Below, in pieces: positions 1 to 12,100 of a stretch of DNA of 64,000 nucleotides. Location: contig OY756957.1 in assembly GCA_963580455.1 (NCBI GenBank), forward strand, positions 6,763,001 through 6,827,000, given 5' to 3'. The DNA comes from Euonymus europaeus. Its lineage: Eukaryota > Streptophyta > Magnoliopsida > Celastrales > Celastraceae. Made by a program: the position numbers and the translations under genes. Within the stretch, counting starts at the first letter, position 1, and each line of letters opens with the position of its first letter. The notes below the pieces were generated by a model, which was given only the letters and a program-made list of their open reading frames with translations, was not told the origin of the DNA and searched no databases.

Positions 1-3000
1 TATATCCAAAAAGTTGATTTCATTTGGATTTGCTTTGCGTGTACATTACAGTCGAACCCCTATCAAACCAAACCTTGGATTTGCAGGCGATTAAGGGAAT
101 TAATTAGTGATTATATTAATTAGTATCACTAACTCTTGAACTCCTTTTTGGTTATTCGCGATTAGATTGCCAGCACTGTTTGACTAATAAGATCCATTGG
201 AAAAAGAGCTAATCACAAGTCCATAAATTAGTCTACAAAAAAGTTGTTAATTTGGTGATTACTTACCACTTACTCGTTTCCTAATATAATAACATATATA
301 ATCCAATTATTTATTTATTTATTTGAATTTTTAAATCAAAAGCTAAACATGAATTTGGGTCATTGAGTACTCCAGTCTTCAATGATTGCAGCTCTTTGTG
401 AGGGAGGCCGAATTTTGAAGGGCCCATTTCACTTGGAATTAGGGTTAGGATTTCCAATCTCTTAATTTAATTTAGAACTTGGCCTAATCATCTCCCCACC
501 TTCTTGATTTAATTTTTTTTATTCGAATAAATTATTTGTTAAAGAGTTACTTATAAAATAAGGTTCTCAATTTCAGAAAATCATACCCCACTTTTTTTTC
601 TTTCAAATAATGAATTCAAAATATCCATCCACTAATCCATAGAAAAAATAGAGACTATAGTTTAATACAACATTTTAAGATTAGGTTGAGGAGGACGTTA
701 GCGATTTATAAATTAAGTTCTCATGACAATCAATCATTTTTTATAATTTCTTTTTTGGTAACCAAAAACAACACAATACGAATTTACCATTTGAACATCT
801 GATATTCACGGAATGACCAAAACTCAGGCATTCAGGCCAGCGTGGACAAAAGTTTATAACATGAAGATAGAGTAAATTAAGTCAAAGTCTAGCGTATGGT
901 TTCAAAGATATTGTTCTCAGTGAGGATCGAACTCAAAATCTTTCAATATACATTATAGACCCCTCAAATTTCTTGAGGCCTTTTGCGCTGGTTAGGTATT
1001 GAAATCAATGAAATTTATGCACCATAAACATGGAATTCTAATCTTTCTACTAATTGTGATTACCGAATTGTTTATCTTTCATTGTAGGATCTATCAATGA
1101 CTTATAAAAAATTTGGAGGATCTGTCAATACCACCACCACCCACTATATAGATCTATTTTATGTTGTAATGAGTCCATAAAAGAGTTGGGATTGTGGACC
1201 TTTATGTGCAGAATTTCTAGTATTGTTTTAGGTATTGTCACTACTTCCCAAGTTAAGATGTTGGCACAAATCTTAGTTAATTATTAGGCAACTAACTCCA
1301 CCAGCAGATGAATTGTATTATCTTTTGGCGGTCATTAATGTTTTTAATCACTATCCGGTATTGCTTCTAGATTGAATCCAGGACTAGGGTTTATGATTTG
1401 GGTCTTAGTCTTTGCTTAATTATATAATAATGAAAGACAATGACTCGGAATATATTAGAAGAACCATACATGATACATCCCTATTTGCATTGATCATTTG
1501 CTAATCATATAATCATCATTGTTATTATCGTCGTCATCATCAGCTAGAATCAAGTGGACAAAACAAACAGAAAGAACAATACAATATGTACAATAGATGA
1601 TATTAATTATTATAGCTCGAGGATAAATCACTTGGATGATAGCCTAGTGGTGAGTTGTTTTGCGATCAAATCATATGGATTTGAAATATTCTGAGTTTGA
1701 TTTTTACTAGGAGCAAAATATCCTTGTAGTTATACACTCCGGAGAGAAACTTTTGTGCCTACAGATGAAATGACCCAGGTACAGTACTGTTTGGCATGAT
1801 ACAGAGCTAGGAGAGCACAATCTGCCTTGTTTAATTTGCTTGCTTTCATAGCGAAATAGCTCCATTACAACTGAGTTCACATGTAGAAGATTTTGAAGTT
1901 CACAACAATGTCATTGTCATACACAAATTCGAGATCAATTGTTCACTTTTTTTGGGATATATGTATATGAATATGGAGCACTATTCAGATACTAGAGGTC
2001 TAACCTAAATAAGCCAGTTCACGCAAACCATCCGATGATGGTTCAACATAACTGTATTTAGGCCCACGATTAAATTAAAGCTCATAACCCTAAAAGGTTA
2101 AAGGGTTCAAATTATGACCTCTGAAAGATTTTTTCCGGTGGTGGGGTGGGAATTGATGACCCAATTGTAGTACTTTATTTTTGTTCGGATTTAATTTTTA
2201 TTTTAAAAATAATAATAAAAGCTGAAAAAGAAACAATGCAACTCAAATTTAAACCTAAGTCCATGTGACTCAAATTCCTATGAAAGGAAAAGTTCCTAAA
2301 CCCAAATCAAGGCCCAAATTTTAAAGTCTTAAATCCATATATTCCTACCCAATGACCCACCAAAAGCCCACCCAATTATCCACCAACCTAAACCCCAACC
2401 ACCCAAAAGGCCTGGCCCAATCTAGAGAAAATTCTGGAAAAGAAGATTAATGGGAGAAGTAAAGAGGGGGATGGCGTGACATAGAAGAACAGCCGGGACC
2501 CGGAACAGAGGGAAATTGGCAAAAGGCAGTGAAACCCGACTGATACGGGTGCAGGTGCACAGTTTTGGGCCGAGCATTGTTTTGTTTTTGGGCCGCGTTT
2601 AAGTTGGTTTCGGGCTTGGTTTGCTAGGTTTTGTTTGTTAATGGCAGGGCTTTTTTAGTTTGGTTTTGGGCCTTCATTTGTGTGTTGCTGGGCTGGGCTA
2701 GGCATTATTATTTTGTAATGTGTTGGGTGTGGGGTTATGGGCCAGAGTAAATTTAAATATACTGGGCCTTTTGGGTAGTCTTTAGGCTTGTATGATCTTC
2801 ATGTTTTGTTTTTTGGGCTTTTAGTAATAGTGTTTTATGTTCATAATGTTGGGGCCTGAATAATATAATAATGTAGTAACAAGTAGTGAAAATAAGTGTA
2901 AATATTAGTTGAATAAGTATGCATGTTTAGGATTTAAGTGTATAATTATTTTAGTGTGTATGTTTAAGAGTTAAAAAAAGAAGAAGAATTGAATGGCACT

Positions 3001-3640
3001 GTTGATAAGATTTGTATACCCAATCCGTCAAACAGTCAATCACGTTAATACATTTCTTTCAAAAAATGAGTTTAAACTCTTTAAATGGACGTAAGGTAAT
3101 TTCAAAGTATTGATTTTTCAAAATATTTCATTTTAGAGAATAAATTTCATCTATTTTTTTTAAAATAAAATGAACAAATTAAAAAAATTCAATTTGTTTG
3201 GATATTGTATTTAAACTCAATTAGGAGGAGGACTTGAAAGTATTCAGTTCCGTCCAAAAGATTTTATTTATGGTATCACTTGAATATATAAATTTTATCA
3301 TTTATTGGAAATTAATGGAATTTCTTCCACCCATTTGGCAATAAATGATTTTTCGGGCATGTGAAAAATTCATTAAAACAAATTATAACATATAAAATAT
3401 TTTTTAAGAAAGAGCATGAAAATCAATCAGGTAACCAATTAGGGAAGTTATGAGGAGCCTAACACTTTCCTCACGCTCAATAGATCTATTTACCCATTTT
3501 CTCTAGTTTGTAGACCTAACATTTTAGTGTCCAATAGCACTATAATCAATTAGTGGCGGCTTTACAAACATTTTTATTCTCCTTCCAAAGTGTCAGTCTG
3601 CGTCGTGACCCTGTTTGCGACACAAATGAACTATAAATAC
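1..3640. other. Intergenic, AT-rich; no gene recognised
   Basis: I see no coding exon here on either strand. The stretch is AT-rich with short homopolymers. Two places resemble tRNA-derived SINE heads: about 1637-1715 (plus), with an A-box-like TAGCCTAGTGGT and a weak B box, and about 900-960 (minus), where GATCGAACTC reads in reverse as a B-box-like GAGTTCGATC. From 2480 to 2830 the base use changes to G/T-rich with many GGGC words, and no reading frame stands out. Origin unknown; probably old transposon debris. Confidence 0.5.
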
Positions 3641-3985
3641 AAAAAGGGAAATAAGGTATAGGTAGGTAAAAATAAATGTACTATATTATTGAAAAAGGGA
3701 TATGACTGACTTGAGCGTCGGAGCATTCATGATCATTACCGACAGTCGTTGGACTTGCCGATCATATTTTGATTTCATGTCTTAAAGAGTAAAGAAGTTG
3801 GATGGTTTGAAATAGGAGCACACTAGTGAGGAATTATGTCACACAATTTGGCAACCATAGTGGGAGTCAGAAGAAGATCCCACAAAGATGGATCGACTAC
3901 AGTATATTGACCATTATCACCTATTAATTCTTACACCGGAGTTCTTTTAGCAGGCACCCCATTGGTGTCAGACAGACACTTTCCA
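3640..3985 (+). mobile_element. LTR-retrotransposon remnant (LTR 3' part and leader)
   Basis: A TATA-like CTATAAATAC near 3631 is followed at 3708-3724 by TGACTTGAGCGTCGGAG. That string is familiar from the R/U5 part of plant Ty3/gypsy LTRs, and the same words recur at 54898-54914. At about 3847 a TTTGGCAACCATAGTGGGA stretch resembles the LTR/leader junction of Tat-type elements, where GGCGCCGTCTGTGGGA is usual. No gag or pol follows, so this is a fragment. The family assignment is recall and inference. Confidence 0.45.
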
Positions 3986-5100
3986 AAATTTTCATTTTTT
4001 TAATTGGGCCTCACATCTATTGCACAAAAGTCAAGTCACATACTCATTCATATCATCAAAACACGTATTTCAATACAGTCAGATAATCAAAACACAAATC
4101 TCTATACATTTTTGATTTCTCCATTGACAAAATCTTCAAATGTCAAGTTTCATCATCCATTCTCCAACAAAACTACACTAAAATCAATATTGAGTCCCAC
4201 ATCTTTTATAAAAAAAAGGGAGCCACATATCAATCCACATCACCAAAATATATCTCTCCATACAAGCACATCAGCGAAAACACACATTCTCATACATTAT
4301 TCACGGTCAGCCTTTCTTGTTTCTCAAATTTCTACAGTCACGGAGCAACTAAGGGTCTAGAGTGGACATGTGCTCCACTTGGATTTTAAAAGAAAAAAAT
4401 AATCTTATATACATATTAAGCTAAATTATGGAACAAATTGATGTATGGTCTGATGGTGGCATGACTCTTAGACCTTGCTTGGGGGAGGTGTTGGGAGGGG
4501 TTAGGAGGGGTTCGCGAATGACTCTTAGGCCTTGCTGCACAAATAGATGTATGGTCTATAATGATGCTTTGAGATTTTGTAATATGATTCTCTTTATCGT
4601 GCAGCTCATCACAGTAAGAGGACCATGGAGATGATGGTTAGAGCTCCTACATGGCTGGAATGATGCTTTACGATAGCCCTATGATTTGTCAAAGAAGATG
4701 TGTTTAAGCTTGAATTGAAAAAATGAAGATCTTTGATATTTTGCATAACCTTTATTTGAGATACTCTATTGTGTAAAAGTTGTATTTCATATTTTAGGTT
4801 TTGAAGAGCTATTTGGTACTTAAGACTTCTTGGTCTTCAGTGAAAAGATGCTGAGCTCTTGATCTATGTGAACCAGTTCATGAAAGTTCACTTATTGTTC
4901 TGTTCAGCCATGTTTTAAATATTCTCGTGTTTGAGCGATCCGTTTGGAATGAAAGAGGAACAATGAATATTCTTGTGTTACAGTTGTCTTTGGTTGCAGT
5001 GAGTAATGGTGGTGAACTGGTGATTTTGATGAAGCAGGTGGGTTGCAAATCTAATTGATAGAACATCAACTCATGCAGAAAAAGGATAAATTCCCGGATG
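3986..5100. other. Intergenic; only non-credible open frames
   Basis: The open frame at 4004-4360 begins with TTG and has low-complexity Ser/His/Thr-rich composition. A second at 4428-4634 includes a local duplication of a GACTCTTAGRCCTTGC motif (about 4463 and 4519). Neither has a recognisable domain. Nothing else is supported. Confidence 0.4.
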
Positions 5101-5436
5101 TTCAAGCTACAGACAGATTTCTAATCACAAACCCATATTCCATATGGGTACTGTGTGCTCTAATTTGTACATACTAGTAGCAAACTCCCCCTAAAGACAT
5201 CCACTCCTGATTACAGACAAAGTTCTTTCACGTTATTTAATCACTCTTGGTTACAAAACTTGGATGTGCCCATAACCCTTTGGTTCAAAGCTTCCCCAAA
5301 AACCAGAAACTAGGACAGGGAATCAATCAACATAAACAATTGAACAACCATATCATCTAGCACAACTAGCATCAAAGAAACCAACTACATCAAATGAAAT
5401 GAACCATGATAAAAACTACAGAGCTGCATCCCGTAG

Positions 5437-5538
5437 TCAATATTCATCACCTTCATCATCCTCTCCTTCAGCAGACTCAGCACCAACCTCATCATAATCC
5501 TTCTCAACAGCAGCAAGGTACTCATTTAAATCGCACAT
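5437..5538 (-). pseudogene. Alpha-tubulin C-terminal fragment
   Basis: The minus strand reads MCDLNEYLAAVEKDYDEVGAES and on through AEGEDDEGDEY to a TGA at 5437-5439. The stretch LAA-EKDY-EVGAES followed by an acidic tail ending in Tyr is the diagnostic C-terminus of plant alpha-tubulin. Only about 30 of roughly 450 residues are present. The residues just upstream (MCDLNEY) do not match the expected EGEFSEARED, and no other tubulin sequence was seen nearby. This suggests a captured or truncated copy, for example the 3' end of a retrocopy or a fragment carried by a transposon. I cannot tell whether the downstream 5100-5436 is tubulin 3' UTR. Confidence 0.75.
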
Positions 5539-5544
5539 AATTTT

Positions 5545-6575
5545 ACATACCTGCGAGAATCGAGTAATGTTTTGATCTCAAATATCAACTACCTACCGTT
5601 GTCAATCTCAAATTTCTCATGAGAACAAACAAGTAACATTAACAGAACAAACTTGGAACATTAGCACTTGTGGGACATTTCCAAATCTTTGTTGAAGAAC
5701 CGAAATCGAAGAACCAAAGATAATTGAAAGGCTTAATCTGAAGAAGAACCTAGAAGAATCGACATCGACGACGCTAGAATCTTCGCTGAAGAATCGAAAT
5801 CTAAGAACCAAGAAGGCGATGACGCGTCTAGCAGGGTAGAGACGGAGGCGCTGGCTTTGGTTCGTCCAGGACGAGATGGGCACGAGAGACGAGACGGTTC
5901 ATCTAGGTTGTCGATGGTTATTGCAACGGGAAGAGGCAGAGGGGCTGTGGTGGTTCGTCTACGGCACAGGAGAAGAAGAGGGAAGCACGGGAGAAGTGGG
6001 GAGAAGAGAGAGAGAATAAGAGATTTTTGTTGCTTTTAATTTCATCCGTCCGATTGATCCAGTGGCTAAAAATTGCAGCCTGTAAAAACTTGTAAATACG
6101 GGCATCCGCATAAGAGACCCTTTGTATATGTGGAAATAGAAAAAACTTTTGAAGTCAAAAGAAGTAAACATGAACAAGAGGAATCCAACAAAGAATATCA
6201 TTTTTCTTACCTTTTGCCAGAAGAAAATGACAAAAATAAAAAATTGACGAAATGGAAGAGAAAAAACTAAATGAGAATTGGAATGTAAGGGGGAAAAAAG
6301 AATAATCCCACATTTAATTGAAAGAGACATCATCTGGAAGAAGAAAAAAAAGGTTTATGATATTTTTATCTACATTATAATCAAGAAAATATTTTTAAGT
6401 GAAAATAAAAGAAAAAGCTATAAATCCCTTATTTGTTTTGTTGACGGAGAAAAACTAATAAGACAAGACAAAATGAGTATCAATTAATTTGTTGATAAAT
6501 TAAGAAAGTTTCGAGGAAGCGCATGACACAAAAAAAATCACTTTTTGTTGATGGAGAACAAGAAGCAAGATGAGA
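5545..6575. other. Non-coding, GA-rich then AT-rich
   Basis: 5690-6030 is rich in GAAGAA, CGACG and GAGAGA words and gives basic, low-complexity translations in several frames. 6070-6490 is AT-rich with chance open frames. No domain, RNA gene or clear transposon end is visible. The GA-rich part lies just upstream of the tubulin fragment on the minus strand and could belong to the same insertion. Confidence 0.35.
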
Positions 6576-6579
6576 CAAA

Positions 6580-6683
6580 TTGCCGTTTGGATAAACATTG
6601 TAGTAACGTTTATGCTTTGAAATAGCATTTATGTTAGTAGTATATCATTTATACTACATTCCAAATTGTTATCCAAAAGCAAC
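6580..6683. mobile_element. Short MITE-like inverted repeat
   Basis: The left end TTGCCGTTTGGATAA and the right end TTATCCAAAAGCAA form imperfect terminal inverted repeats about 100 bp apart. The interior also pairs with itself: ACATTGTAG on the left against CTACATTCC further right. The size and hairpin structure fit a miniature inverted-repeat transposable element, possibly hAT-derived. I could not fix a target duplication. Confidence 0.45.
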
Positions 6684-7132
6684 AACAATACTAGCCAGTA
6701 CTCATCATAATAGTTTTTTCATATATGCTCCAAATAATCATATAATTGAAACATGTTTAATTATTAACAATTTTTTTAAGGTCCATTGATCACACACGAA
6801 CTAAGCCATGAACGCCACCACAACAGATAAAAATTATCCAAATCTCAATCCCCTGATGAGAATAGAACCTTATATCTTAAGGTAGACAACCTGACCAATC
6901 AGATTACCTCTTATTCTCAAAATAATTTTACTTTATCTAAAGATTCCTTCTCTGTGTGATGACGATAATACACATTGTATTGTACGTCTATCCTTTTGTC
7001 TTCCAAGCTGTCACGTTAATTTTAATGCATATCATGACAATGTTTTAAACACCTAGGTTAACCTTATCTATATATATGATTAATTCCCAACTCTATTGCA
7101 AAATCAAATATTGCTTTCAGCTCTGCAAAACA

Positions 7133-8653
7133 ATGAGGGTCTCAGGTATTTTATGGTTTGCACTATTTTCCCTCTCTACTGTTCTTGTTTCATCTCTAAA
7201 CAAGAAAATTTATGAAGACGGACGCTGTAATGGCAATGAAAAAAATTAACCAGCCTGCTTCGCTTACTATACAGGTAATTAAGAGTACTTCATCTCTTAT
7301 GGTTTAGAGACTATTTTACTTCAAGGTCTATACTCTATATGTAAGTACTGGATGACAATAATACTGAGTGCTTCATTTTGTATTTAGAACTCAGATGGGG
7401 ATCTCGTTGAACATATTAATCCCATACGACGAAGTACAGTTGGCGATGTTGTGAAAACGAACTCTGCATCTGAATTCGGAAAACGAAAACATCCTTTCTA
7501 TCATCAACTCGAGACACAAGAGATCTATGATGTACTTGTAGTTGTTTAATTTATATTTTTTAAATTGAGGTTTATCAATTAGTTGAGATTTATCACTCAT
7601 GTGCATCTTTCCTGCATGGTTTAGTATGCGATCGCTACTCATGACTCATCAAGGGTGGTGTATGGGGCTCACGCAGTTATAAACCTGTGCCAACCATGGG
7701 TCTATGAGCTCGACCACAGCACAGCTCAAATGTGGATCAAATCAGACAACGATTACAATTTAAACTACATTGATGTTGGATGGCATGTTAGTTTTCCGAT
7801 CGCATCAATATTATTTTTAGATTTTTATATTAATAATTTTTAAGTGAAGAATAATGTTTTTTTTTTTTCGGGTTCAGGTAAACCCATCGCTCTATGGTGA
7901 TAATAAGTCTAGATTTTTCATTTCGTGGATGGTAAATAAAGCTTCATGTTCCATTGAGTTTTTCAACTTATATAATATGTTCATGTAGCAATGATTTGAT
8001 TTGTTCAAATTTACGTGTAGAGAGATTCGCATCAACAGTTCGGATGCTACATGAACATAATCATCCCGTGGAGAATTCATAGGAAAGTCATTTGATTTGA
8101 TTTCAGAATATAATCATCGACAAAGGAAAATCAAAGTTAATATATTAAAGGTAATTAATAGTTGAAATTGGATTTAAGTCGAATAATAATACATTGATTA
8201 ACACTATATATATATATATAAACTAGGAACGAGCTTCTGGAAATATATATATATATAAACTAGGAACGAGCTTCTGGAAATTGGAAGTTGAGTCTTGATG
8301 ACAGAGAAGTGGGTTACTGGCCACGCAGCATCTTTATTCGCTTGATAGGTGGGTATCATCAAGTAGGTTGGGGCGGCGAGGTGCTCAGAAAGATGAATAA
8401 CGGACAGTATCGATCAACAGAAATGGGGTCTGGCCAGTTTCCGAGTATGGGACATGATAATAGGGCATGTTATATAAAAGATTTAAAGGTTGCATATTCA
8501 CATGATAGCTTCGATGGAATCCAACCTGGAGAGGTTTCAACATCGGTGACTGAAGAACAATGTTATAACATAAGCACTCCCATTCAACGTCCGGGCAGTG
8601 GCACCAGTTTCTTCTTTGGAGGCTCGGCCCATGATCCTGTGTGTTTGACATAA
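7133..8653 (+). pseudogene. Neprosin-family (DUF239) gene, apparently broken
   Basis: Best exon segments: 7133-7274, 7388-7531, 7625-7786, 7878-7931, 8021-about 8081 and about 8264-8653. Exon 1 starts with a signal-peptide-like MRVSGILWFALFSLSTVLVS. Later exons show neprosin landmarks in order: VVYGAHAVINLCQPWVYE, then the segment ending NYIDVGWH, VNPSLYGDNKSRFFISW, QQFGCYMN, GYWPRSIF, VGWGGEV, TEMGSGQFPSMG and a C-terminal FFFGGSAHDP. The family comprises secreted glutamic peptidases and relatives. Two defects are visible. A run of seven A at about 7229 puts exon 1 out of frame; six A would join it to NQPASLTIQ. About 40 residues normally found between the GCYN region and the GNWKL region were not recovered. 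A 37-bp tandem duplication (8221-8295) repeats the last splice acceptor. The family is clear; functional status is inferred. Confidence 0.75.
8221..8295. repeat. 37-bp tandem duplication over a splice acceptor
   Basis: AACTAGGAACGAGCTTCTGG followed by AAATATATATATATATA occurs twice, starting at 8221 and 8258. The second copy runs into the last neprosin exon. Each copy contains an AACTAG|GAA that could serve as the 3' splice site. Confidence 0.85.
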
Positions 8654-8699
8654 ATCTATGAACAATGCACCATGTCATGTAAAACAACTTTGGATGATA

Positions 8700-9160
8700 A
8701 GATCACCTCACTTTCATCAATTATCTTTTTTTGATAAGTTGTTGGGTGTCAACGTCACAATTCTAACTCGTGTTTAAATCGAACAAGTAATAAAATGATT
8801 AATAAAGTGATGACTATCATTCTCACCGGACTGAATTGATGATAGAATGAGTGTTGTTCACAGTAAAAATCGAACTTAGAATCTCTCAATCGAATTCATA
8901 CGGCGAGTCAGTCTAGTTGAGCTATGTGTACGCACGAAGTGCTAGCTCAATACTTTTGTCTGCATAATATGAGGCGAGGCCTTGATGCCTTGTAGTTAAG
9001 CCTGTTCATTGCATCCTCAGCATCATAGATATAACCATCCATGAAATAGTCTCCACAATATGGAAGAAATACAAGAACTAGTGAGAGAAAATATCACAAG
9101 ATTTTAAGCCTAGGATTAATAAAAGATCAATCTGATTTTTACGGAACATTACTTCAGTAT
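8700..9160. other. Intergenic with SINE-like remnant
   Basis: Between two convergent gene 3' ends. On the minus strand, 8860-8940 reads as a tRNA-like head: an A-box-like TAGCTCAACTAG, then about 45 bases later AGTTCGATTTTTAC, a degenerate B box. This suggests an old tRNA-derived SINE. Nothing else is recognised. Confidence 0.4.
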
Positions 9161-9166
9161 CCTAGC

Positions 9167-12100
9167 TCATTGGCAATCTATCGGCAGTGCTTGAGGCCAT
9201 CCAAACTCCTCCAAGAATGCCAATACAACTCCATTTGACCAACCAAAGCCAGTCTGCATAGGCAAGCAGAACACATTACAAATCATTAAGAACAAAGCAG
9301 GATAAATTATAGATGATCACCTATAATATTGCCATCAGGCCATACCTGGGGTGCGTATTTGCCACCAGCACCGTATTGTCCACACTTCTCTACGTCATAC
9401 TTCTCGTGCATCACACCCGTTTTCTTGTAGGCACTATAGTTGGTTCTGATCCATGATATAGCTATCTCTTGTGCCATTGACCTTGCCTCTTCTATACCTG
9501 ATCTTGCTAGACCCTCAACTATCATGTGTTGTAGGGGAGCCCAACCGTTGGGAAAATCCCTGCTTATTAAGTGTTTATTTAGCAATAGATCATCAATGAA
9601 AAACATGAAGGACGTGTGGGTTTTGTTTAGTACCAACCATTGTTCTCCTGATCTTGTCAAAGAAGTTGCAATTCCAGAATGACAAACCAACCCAGAACTT
9701 CGAAGACTTTTCATGACTCTCTCTACTAGAGAAACATCTGGCACAGATGTACACATCAAACATAACAAACAGGTCACAGGTTGTGACAATAGAATGCTAT
9801 CGCCTACTGGTATGCATTTTAGGTCAGAAAAATTGGATTTCTAGGTTTTTCAATAGGATGGCAGAACAGGCATATCTAGGATAGTAAACAATTCTAAGAA
9901 TTCTAAGGACTCAGCTACTCTAAAAGAGTCAGGCTTCAATGGAGACTTGGAGATTCAGAATTATAGAGCGGAAGTTCTAAGCTCAGTGACAAACCAAAGC
10001 CTAATTAATTAGCCTTCCTGACTAACCTGTTTATGTACTAAGCTCATCAGAACACTAATGTCAAAGTGGGTAATGAATTACAAACCTGAATAGTATGATT
10101 CAATCCACAAAGGAGCAAAGTTTGAAGCAAACACATTTTGATTTTGGTTCGAAAATTCCATTGTTTGATATTGCTATCAACATCAAAAACAAAAAAATTA
10201 GCGGGGGAAAAAGTAATTAAAGATCTAATTTCAGTAGTTCACAATATCTTCAATGCGAAGATCACCTGGCACGTAGTGTCATTGAGCCAGTAATCAAGCC
10301 ATTGTCCCATCTTCGCATTCCAGAAAATTGAATCGATTGCCCTTTTTCTTTCTTGTGAAGCTTTCAAGAAACTCTCTGCCTGTTTACCGTCTCCAACAAC
10401 TTTTGCCAAGTATGTAATGTCGAGTTCCATCTGGATCACCAGAAATAAAAGCTCTTGCCATATTAACCATAGAAATTACTGATCTCGAGCAGTCTAGTTT
10501 GGAATCATACCTTGAGTAAGAATGCATTTAAGTCCACTGGTAAAATTAACGTAGTAGATAATGTAGTGAAATCTGAGTGATTCCTGCAAGACTCCAATGA
10601 TTACAACCTCGCATTTCAGTCTGTAAAATGTTATTGCTTTTCGATTTGGACTCGGCCATTCAGTGAAAATATTGGGTGGAAACAGTGAAGAACAAAATTA
10701 ACACACGCTTATATAGGACTGCTATTCACGTGGCTCTTGGAATCTCCTGACAATCTTTTCCTATCGCAGGCTTTCTAAGAAAAAGGGTCACTTGTGCGAT
10801 CTCAAAGAAATTAATAAACTAACACGGATAGTCATTGTATTTGAAATCACCTCATCTAACATGGGTTGGTCATTAAACCAGTTGAAAAGGGGGCTACTTT
10901 TCATATGTAAAAATTTATGGCTTCCTTACCTCATCCACCTTGTACTGAAATCCCATCCGGATTCAGCAGTAGAAGCTACTTCCCGGTAGAATTGTTGTCT
11001 CTCCAAGTCATTCGTGATATTGGAAGCAGAATGCTTGTCCTGGGAAATTCCATTAGTGAAATGTTTCAACACTCACTACGACAATTTGAAATCACAGTTA
11101 GTTAATAGAGCCAGTGAGAAAAAACACACAAGTGTTGTAGCTTCAGGTCTGGGTTTGTTCCACATGGCATAATACCGACTTAAAGTATGATCGCGGCTAG
11201 CCTGAGCATCGTGAACGATCACTTTATGTATATCTACAACAGACAAAAAAAAAACAAAAGTTCAAGCCATTGAGCATGGCCAAAAAGAGAAAGGAAACTT
11301 AGGAAACATAAGAATTAGCTACCAACAATAAAGGAAAAACAATCAAACATACAGCAAAAAAAGAACATATTACTTTTTGATACCTGAATTCCAAAACTGA
11401 TATTCTTTAAGCAATGCTGGAAGAGAGCTTTTAGCAAACTCCATATCCAGAGTCCTCTTGTATATCTCAGAAATCATTGAACTGAGGAGGGGAGGCTGGC
11501 TGCAAAAAGCACCGGCGAGCGATCAAGACAAAGCATTCAAGCACCTGAGTATCTAACATGATGTACGAAAAGCATTTGCATGTATAATGGATTGAAAAAA
11601 AATACATGGAATTTGAGCATTTGATCCACATCCTATTCAGCTGGATAATTGATTTACATTTACTAAAAGGAATACAGAAATTAAGCAAACAGGAAAAGCA
11701 AATCAATTAATAGTCAAAATAATGAGCAATCTTAGAAACAATTAGCAAGTGAAATAGAGTTGATAGTTCAAACAGAGTAACAAAACATACACACACAACC
11801 ATTAAAAAATGAGAGTAGCATATACATTAAAGACAGAGTGAAAAATTACCTTCTGTTAGTGTAATAGGCCCTCGCGCCATTGAAAACATGACCATATTTA
11901 TCTATAAGGGAAATAAGATTATTCACAATTGCTTTTGCAGTGTCATACATTTTGCTTGCCAGCAATCCCCTGTAACACAAAAGGATTCATCAAATACACA
12001 CATAAAAAATCCAAATTGCAGGAAAAATTCCAGTTAACATGACAAAAAATAGTAAGAATTTTCTAACAAATGGAAACAAATTTTAAAATTATGAGAACCA

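Noticed and set aside
4004..4360. 118-codon open frame
   Set aside because: TTG start, low-complexity composition, no domain, lying in non-genic DNA.
9307..9789. Apparent 26-residue insertion and lost Trp-Asp pair in the trehalase signature (ISRDFPNGWAP)
   Set aside because: It disappears once the canonical 78-nt GT-AG intron (9560-9637) is removed; the spliced sequence is QWDFPNGWAP.
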